Of a stretch of 64,000 nucleotides of DNA, positions 57,319 through 64,000 are shown piece by piece; the first letter of the stretch is position 1; every line of letters starts with the position of its first letter. The notes beneath the pieces are model-generated. The model was not told where the DNA came from and made no database searches. It saw nothing but the letters and a program-made list of their open reading frames with translations. This stretch comes from Notolepis coatsorum. Taxonomy: Eukaryota; Chordata; Actinopteri; Aulopiformes; Paralepididae. The DNA lies in NCBI GenBank assembly GCA_963971535.1, contig CAXASK010002027.1, positions 87,501-151,500 of the forward strand. Reading direction: 5' to 3'. Position numbers and translations under genes: made by a program.

Positions 57319-58950
57319 CTAACAGATGTATGGGGAAGAATCCCAGGCGGCACGGCATCGGTCCCAGACCTGCCTGGCTATGTCCGGACGTAATCCCCAC
57401 CCGTCAGGATGAGGACCGCCCCGCGACAGTACACCTGTACCCACATTCTCCCTGCCGGGGATGTGGGGAGCCCTCAGGCCGCGCAGATGGAGGACGCCCA
57501 TAGCCAGCCGCCCGCCGCCTGGTGCAGACGGGGGGAGCGTACTCCTCCCTGTCTGTCGATATACGACACTGACGTCGTATTGTCCGTCCTGATCAACACC
57601 GTTTGAGGACCAGAAGGACCGCTTTCAATACCAACACATTGAACGTAGCGCAGACCGGGCAGCATGGTTTGCCAGCTTCCCCCTACTGCGTTGGCCCGAC
57701 GCGTCACCAGCGAGGGAGGCGTCGGTGAAAAACGTGACGTGAGACAGCACGCTCTGAGAGGGATGCCCATAGCCCTCCAACTGTTGACTGGGAAGAGGAG
57801 TACTCTACTTCCAGTCTATAGCAAACCCCAGGCTGGTAGGGACGTGCCTGGTACGAGATCTGACGATCCACCTTGACCGCGAAGGACCAGAACGTCGTCA
57901 GGGCAGAATACACTCCGTAACCCCTGACGACGCAGAGGCCCCAGTGCGACCTCCACGCACTTGGTGAAGATGCGGGGAGCCAGAGAAAACCGAACGGCAG
58001 CCTCTGGTACTCATACGCTAACCCTGCAAAGGAAGCGTAGGTAAGCCCTAGGATGGAAGATCGGAGATGCGCATACGCATCCTACAGGTCTATGGAGGAG
58101 AACCAGACCCCCACCTGACAGTCTTCAACAGGTAGGAGACGATCCAAAAAATGCTGAACCTTCCCATGGGACAGGTCCAGCCTGGGTCTGACACCCCCCC
58201 CTCCCGATTTCTCAGGCACCAGAGAACACCGGGAGGAGAACGCCACGACGATGGCTTGCTTCGTCCACAGAGATTGGATCTCGTTGACCAGAGCTGTCAC
58301 TGCTGGAGACCCTGACAATAGGGTCTGTACCAAACCCGAAAACGGGTGGGGTTGTGTAAACACAAGTCCCCGTCTCAGCGTTCTCTCCATCCACCTCGAC
58401 ATATGGTACTGCCATAGTCATATGTGATGACACTCCCAACGCACCCGCCGCCATGTGGCGCAGGTCCGCCAGGAACTGTAGATAGTTGGCCCGGTCCCAC
58501 CCGCTGTGCGTAGCCAACCCTGGAACCGTGCGAGCAGAGCTTTCCGTGTCGGGACATCTGACCCTGACACCACCCATGAGGCAATCGCACCCAAGGGGGG
58601 ACCCCGACAGAAAGGGCCGGTTTGATACGGGGGCTTTCTAGGTGAAAAAAGCCCCCCCACTGAACACCCCTCCAGAACATGCTGAGGAGTTGTTCTGCAG
58701 CCGGACATGCAAGGTGTAAGGACCCCATGGTTTCCTACACACCGTAGCCCTGCAGTGATATTACTACAACCCAAATCATGCGTGCCTGCGAGACCACTGC
58801 CAATCTTTCAGGAGTTGGAGGCACCAACATGATACCTGGCCTGGCGAAGGCGAGGCCGGGGAAGCCCGCACTGTGTGCCTCAAAAGGTTTCGAGCCCCCC
58901 TGCTGACAACACTTATAGTTGACAGACGTAACACCAGGCTCAACCAACAC
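57319..58950 (-). pseudogene. DIRS B reverse transcriptase and RNase H region (fossil)
   Basis: Recognised by RPRLDLSHGKVQHFLDRLLP and VGVWFSSIDL (RT start), later VLIRTDNTTSVSYIDRQGGV and LRAPHIPGRENVGTGVLSRG, the RNase H and following motifs of DIRS1-like elements. Broken in several places. An AGPxxx-type methyltransferase domain is not seen. Confidence 0.85.
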
Positions 58951-58999
58951 AGCTTATGGTGTGGGAGCCGCTTGACAGCACAATATTCTCACGGACAGA

Positions 59000-60854
59000 C
59001 CCAGGCTCAGCCATCAACTGGGTGTCAGCCCCTGTCCCCATGAGAAGCGAAAAGTGGGGCCGCTCGCGCTTCAACGAAGGCACGCGGCCCGCAGCCAAAG
59101 GAAACAATAAGAGCCCACTTTTTCCGCTGGTGTTGGGGAAGGGAGTGATCGGAGAGAGGGCTGCTCACGGCAGGACGGTGACGGCTTGTTGTTCAAGCCG
59201 AACCCATCCAACATGGCCGATCCCTCGGCCGCCAAGGCTGTCGGCCTTGTGGACACCTGTCGAATCAACACCCAGGATACCTCTGGCGGGGGAAAACATG
59301 GCCGCCTGTCGAGGGCCTCGTCATCGCCGCTGACGAGGCCGCGCTCTCTCTTCTTCTGGCTGCGCGCTGTGAGGCGGTGTGGGGCCTAGGACAATACCGC
59401 CCGCGCTCCAGCAGAAGACCAAAATCCCCTGCGGAGAGGGGAACCCTGAGCGGTTATAGCTTGCGGCTAGGTCAAAGCTAATAACGTCAACAACCTCGCG
59501 CGATGTGTCGACGTCGGCTGGCCCTCAAGGCCCCGTCACCAGACACCATTTTTTTTATAGAAAAAACAGCAATTCGAACACAGTTCTAATCGCTGCCAAT
59601 TCCATACCGTGGCGGTACAGGCTTTGGCAGCCCACCAGCCACTCGCCAGGCCGACCCACCCATGGTGTCGGCCGGGCGGGGCACTGTTTCAATATGTCAA
59701 AAGCAAAGGACTGATGTTAACACGGAGCACCATTGGTGGTTGCAAACAGCAACCTCCACTGTGGTGTGCACCATGAAAGGGTTAAATGAATAAAAGAACT
59801 AAATCACAAAATACTGTAGAATGAGCAAGCCCATATACACACGTTAAGGGGAGGCGGACCAGACCGAACTAGTCCCGCCTTCATTCAAAATATTCACAAC
59901 AGCACACCAGCCCTAGCTTAGCCCATTTACCAAAAAAGGTAAACAAAGCCCCCCCCGCATACTCCCCCAATAGACACCGATTGACCGTCAGCATGAATGG
60001 TTGAGAGGAGAGAAAGCTGTAGCATAGACAGACCTTCTCATAGCAGAGAGACAGAACAAAACAGTAGCCCACTACACTACTACAGCCTAGCGTGAAGCGA
60101 TGTGGAACCCAGATCAACAACCGCCTGCGCACAAACACGCAACATGTTTACAATGTCGGCTGGACCCATAGCCCCACTACCCGACGCCAATGTGGATAGC
60201 AACTAGCCAGCTGAGCCATATCCCGCCGTTAAGTCCCATCCTGCAGTAGTATAGCTCTACTGCTACACCGCCGAGCTCACGCATCGGCTCCCAGATGGGG
60301 ACACCGTTCACAAAGGTAACGTACCTGGCTAGGCTACCTAGCCACGGCCTACCCTGTTGTCAACCCATTTACCCGTAAAAAGGTAAATAGGACTCAGCAA
60401 AACCCCCACAACAGCTACCGACTGACCTTCATTGATGAACCGGGCAAGAGGAGGGAGAAGTGACAACATCTCACGGCGGAGACATTAGAACAGCGTAGCA
60501 GTAGTGTTCAGCATGTAGCTTTAGTATTAGCATGTAGCTAGCATTAGTTGTTTAACAGCACGCTTGCAGGACCGTTTGGAACCCGTTCTCCGCAGTGAAC
60601 GTTCACCAAACCATCCCCCCCTGGCGCCGACACACAACATGGTTGTGTAACAACAACCCAGCATTACTAACACTAATACCCGTGCCTGATGACACAGGGC
60701 TCACCGTTGTACAAGCCGGCCCGATAGCCAAACCATGTACGCTGCCCCTCGATCTGCTGTCGTCAGACGAGGAAACATCAACATAGGCCCGTCGTGTCGC
60801 TGAACATGCTTCGAAGATGCCAGGGGCAACAAACCTCCGGTAAGCTTTCAACAT
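59000..60854 (-). pseudogene. DIRS B gag-like and 5' region (fossil)
   Basis: From 60854 leftwards MLKAYRRFVAPGIFEACSAT and DVSSSDDSRSRGSVHG is the expected place of DIRS gag. Long stretches (59390-60600) have no frame I can assign. Old and broken. Confidence 0.5.
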
Positions 60855-60930
60855 TACGCAATTACTCCAATCTTTTTCATACTACTAGTTACATAAGGTG
60901 CACTGCATCCAATATGATGGAACGAAAATA

Positions 60931-61112
60931 GAGGAAGGGTGTGTTGGTGACCATGGCCATGGTCTTATAGGCTACGCCTCCATAGAGGTGGGACCCGGTC
61001 AGGTGTGGGTGTACAAGTTGTTTTTCGTGGTGGAGTACAGTAGGTACAGGAGATAAGGGGTATCTCAATAGGCTTAAGAGCGGGACGCGATAAGCCAGAT
61101 ACGAAATATAAC
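60931..61112 (-). repeat. DIRS B right inverted terminal repeat
   Basis: Reverse partner of 55749-55904, with an outer extension GATACGAAATATAAC that is copied in the internal complementary region. Confidence 0.88.
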
Positions 61113-61246
61113 TGTTCTTTGCATACTGTTAGTATTTGCATGGGGTAGAATAATCTGCCTTCTACTTGCCCCTCTGGTAAAATGCATGTGCACATTTGAG
61201 CTGTAATTTTATCCGTGATATATTTAGGACTGTGGGTTGTGATCAC

Positions 61247-62054
61247 TGTTAACAGAATTCGGCTATAGGGCGACAATAATGTGGTCAAGAGGCATGGTTT
61301 CCATCTTGAGCCCAAACTGGCGTGGTTTATTTAATCACATGTTAAGCAGCAGTCACTGTAGGTCTTCTCTTACTGAGAGACATGGGGGAGAGAAGGAAGT
61401 GGGTGTATACATTTTCTTTTATACTCACTACAAGGTGGTGTACCTGAGTGGCTCCGCCTAGAGCGCCCTCTAGTGGAAACAGATATATATGCAACTAAAC
61501 AGTTACTAGTAGGGATGTCCCGATCCGATCACGTGATCGGGATCGTGGCCGAACACGTGATTTTCTGAAGATCGGGACCGACAAACAAACATGACCATGT
61601 TCACGTCTTAAACTCATACTGAGGCCTTAGTTTTGGTTTTAAATTGCATATCACCATTAATTTATTTATTGTCACACAGAGCAGAAGAATTTTGCCAAAA
61701 CAAACCAATAATATCCAGCTGCAGAACGGCAGACCAGCTACACTCTCAGACCCAAATAAAAAAAAAATCTAATTATTATTTTTTTTTTTTTATCCCAATT
61801 TCTCACATTACATTCACCCTGAATGTTGACGTTATCCAGGTGAAAAGTTTACTTAATTCAAGCGAGGCACATTTTTTTTTTTTTATCGGATCGGGAAATA
61901 TCGGTATCGGTAGATAGATACTCAAAATCACATGATCGGGATCGGATCGGGAGCAAAAAAACTTGATCGGGACATCCCTAGTTACTAGTGTAAACAGCCA
62001 TATGTGCAGTTAGACAGTTACTAACAATCCTACACAGAATCTCTGACTTCAACA
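61247..62054 (-). repeat. Copia 3' LTR with MITE insertion
   Basis: 329 bp of LTR sequence after removing the 471-bp MITE and one 8-bp duplication. It is close to the solo LTR at 53156-53506. Confidence 0.85.
61510..61980. mobile_element. hAT-type MITE in the Copia LTR (471 bp)
   Basis: Termini TAGGGATGTCCCGATC and GATCGGGACATCCCTA are perfect inverted partners. The 8-bp duplication GTTACTAG is perfect (61502-61509, 61981-61988). The empty site is seen in the solo LTR near 53441 as GTTACCAG. Many GATCGG motifs, no transposase. Confidence 0.93.
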
Positions 62055-62160
62055 CTCCCACTTAGGTTTGTATTAGCACACTGGCTGACTCCATGGAAAA
62101 ACATTTTAAAAAGGAAATAATATAATCACAAAAACATCAACAGAACATGGCAGTCAATAT

Positions 62161-63895
62161 CTACACACCAAACATGGCCTCTGCAAATCTCTTCAATTTC
62201 AATTTGGTGGCAGGTTTCGTCATAGCATCTGCTACCATGTCGTCCGTGGGACAATACATCAGTGTCATCCTTTCTTCTCTGATGACAGATCTAATGAAAT
62301 GATATTTTATATCGACATGTTTACATCTCTGCCGACACACAGGGTTTCTAGCAATCGCAATGGTTCCCTGGTTGTCCTCATAAACAACAGTCTTCTTATA
62401 TACATAGGTATCCATCCCTTCGAGCAGTTTTCCAGGTAAATACACTCCTGTATGGTCATAGCTAGAGCCATATATTCGGCTTCACAAGTTGATAAAGCCA
62501 CGGTGGGCTGTTTCTTTGTTTTCCACTAAACCAATGAGCTGTCTGCGTTCAAACTCACACAATATCCGGTGGTGCTCCTTCTATCTGTGGTGTCAGCTGC
62601 CCAGTCTGCATCACTGTAGGCTTTAAGCCCTAGTCCCTCGCTGCTCTTTATGAAACACAGTTGTCTGTCTGCTGTACCTTTAAGATAACGAAAAACATGT
62701 TTTACCGTAATCCAGTGCTCCTCTGTGGGATCAGCAAAATGCTGGGACAACTTACTCACTACAAAACATAGGTCAGGGCGAGTACATGTCGTCAAATAGA
62801 TGAGGCTACCCACTGCGTCCCTGTACATTTTTACATCTGTCAGTTTCTGAGCATCCCTCTGGTAGTCCAGCTTTTGATCACATGGTGTATCCCTTGTTCT
62901 ACATTCCTGCATGTCAAAACGTTTCAGAATCTTTTCCACATATCTCTTCTGGGATACTGTTACACAATTGGCAGACTGCTCAAAATCCATACCTAGAAAG
63001 TGTTTTAACCTCCCAAGGTCTTTCATCTTAAATCTATTGGAGAGCATCTCTTTCACCTGAGCTAGGCTCCTGGTGTTGTCCGCTGCTATGATCAAATCGT
63101 CTACCCAGATGACGATGATCACTTTCCCTGACTCCTTTGATTCTCTCGAGTAAACACAGGGGTCTACTGGGTTCTGTAGGAAGTGATCTTTGATAAGGCA
63201 TGTATGAAGCATCTCGTTCCAATTTTGCCCAGACTGTTTTACGCCGTAAATGAATTTTTCCAGCTTACACACTAACTTCTCTCCTTCCTTTTCGTAACCC
63301 TCTGGTTGTTCCATATAGATCTCCCTAACTATGGGTGCGTGCAGATAGGCTGTCTTCACATCCATCTGATGTAGAATCAGATTGTCCTCAGCTGCTTTCT
63401 GAACCACTACCCTTACACTGGTCAGATTGGCTGTGGGGGAGAATGTTTCACCATAGTCTATCCCCTCCCTCCCTTGTAACCCTTAGCTACAAACCTAGCT
63501 TTGTATTTATCGTGGCCTTCAATTCCCTCCTTGATTGAATACACCCATTTTCGTCCCACTGTCTGTCTGCCCTCTGGTAATTTGGTTAGAGTGAAGGTGT
63601 GGTTGTCCTCTAGGGACCTCATCTCCTCGTCCATCGCTCTCTCCCATTTACTTGCTTCAGGGGACACTATGGCCTCTTTAAATGTCTAAGGGACCCCACT
63701 GACTACCCTGTAGCAGTAATCAACGGTGATGGGTGTACTGTCCTCCTCGTCACTCCCTTTCCGAGTATAGTCTGTCAGATACTTTGGGGGTCTGTGTTCC
63801 CTCGAGGGGTACCTCCCACTGCTTGGGGCACTCGGCGTCACCCTCTGGTGCTCCTCGTCACCGCCCTGTGGGGGTGGCTGACTGTCTGCCGGCAC
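62161..63895 (-). pseudogene. Copia pol region: integrase end, RT, RNase H (fossil)
   Basis: In element order: SREHRPPKYLTDYTRKG (near 63800), then the RT start WERAMDEEMRSLEDNHTFTL and GRKWVYSIKEGIEGHDKYKA (63667-63458), QMDVKTAYLHAPIVREIYME, GVKQSGQNWNEMLH, the catalytic IVIWVDDLIIAADN, LGRLKHFLGMDFEQ, RYVEKILKRFDMQE, GSLIYLTTCTRPDLCFVVSK, and RNase H with AYSDADWAADTTDRRSTTGY, STCEAEYMAL and KHVDIKYHFIR. WVDD and the ADWAAD RNase H motif are typical of Ty1/Copia. Broken in a few places. Confidence 0.9.
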
Positions 63896-64000
63896 AACCG
63901 TGCCAAGTACATTGGGCTGATGTGTCTCGGTTTCTACACACCTTACTCTGGAGTCCAGCTCTGGCTCCTCTGTCTGTGTCTCGTCCTCACATGTTGTCTT

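Larger units (their letters stand above)
55704..61112 (-). mobile_element. DIRS-type element B, coding fossil (5,409 bp)
   Basis: Inverted termini share 55749-55904 against about 60931-61088. Both outer ends carry AAC (GTT on minus). The internal complementary region (55955-56064) joins the reverse complements of both ends and sits beside the left terminus, so the element reads on minus. From right to left come a gag-like start (60854), RT and RNase H (about 58950-57319) and a tyrosine recombinase (about 57212-56146). The order gag, RT/RH, YR with split termini defines DIRS. It is a broken fossil with many breaks, perhaps a dozen. Confidence 0.88.
61247..64000 (-). mobile_element. Copia LTR retrotransposon, runs off right edge
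   Basis: The 3' LTR is 61247-62054 (TGTTAACAGAATTC to CTTCAACA in plus reading). A purine tract (CTAAGTGGGAG on minus) touches it at 62055-62065. The pol region follows from 62161 to at least 63895. The 5' LTR lies outside the window. A broken fossil, with about three or four breaks in the part seen. Confidence 0.88.

Overview
The window looks like transposon-packed chromosomal DNA from a teleost fish. The evidence is a THAP zinc-finger remnant next to a CpG-type vertebrate promoter, and L2-like, L1/Tx1-like and tRNA-SINE repeats together with hAT MITEs and BEL/Pao, Copia and DIRS retroelements. Long GT and CT microsatellites and 5S rRNA-like sequences fit the same picture. There are no operons and no bacterial signals. 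I cannot name the species. The only trace of a possible host gene is the broken THAP exon at the left end.

Layout. 1-760: minisatellite, broken THAP exon (minus strand) and its candidate promoter with two CRE sites and a YY1-type site. 868-2320: an L2 fragment and two inverted copies of a tRNA-derived SINE. 2456-28455: a LINE on the minus strand, split by a 24,993-bp LTR-element complex (2734-27726, flanked by the 5-bp duplication ACCTC). The complex has three long LTRs and two internal regions, and its middle LTR is split by an 8.3-kb BEL/Pao element (12083-20419, duplication CAGCA). 28455-30520: minisatellites and CT-rich microsatellites. 30530-54163: a dead L2 LINE on the plus strand, taken apart by nested insertions: a hAT (31074-31922), a hAT-like MITE (32168-41111) holding a second BEL/Pao copy (32508-40886) whose LTR holds a LINE tail (33252-33645), an almost intact L1/Tx1-like LINE (41481-45867), and an unassigned 7.5-kb block with a non-coding DIRS element (46081-51503) and a Copia solo LTR (53156-53506). 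54601-61246: a further repeat carrying a hAT MITE (54697-55422) and a coding DIRS element (55704-61112). 61247-64000: a Copia element running off the right edge, with a hAT MITE in its LTR.

Most interesting points. (1) The three-LTR complex is a non-autonomous LTR element: PBS-like and PPT-like sites and LTR ends all agree on the minus strand, but I see no pol. Its one clear reading frame is a gag-like protein built largely from a decapeptide of the type LAQEELAREK, and the two internal regions differ mainly in the copy number of 113-bp and 85-bp tandem repeats. (2) Two DIRS elements of almost equal length (5.42 and 5.41 kb) both show the full DIRS layout: inverted termini, GTT/AAC at the ends, and an internal complementary region joining the reverse complements of both ends. 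One codes for RT and tyrosine recombinase. The other codes for nothing recognisable but carries two 5S rRNA-like sequences. Both share a 16-bp palindrome core at the same end, which suggests mobilisation in trans. (3) Target-site duplications give an explicit order of insertion for most elements.

All LTR-type and DIRS elements are treated as fossils. Divergence figures are by eye, not computed.
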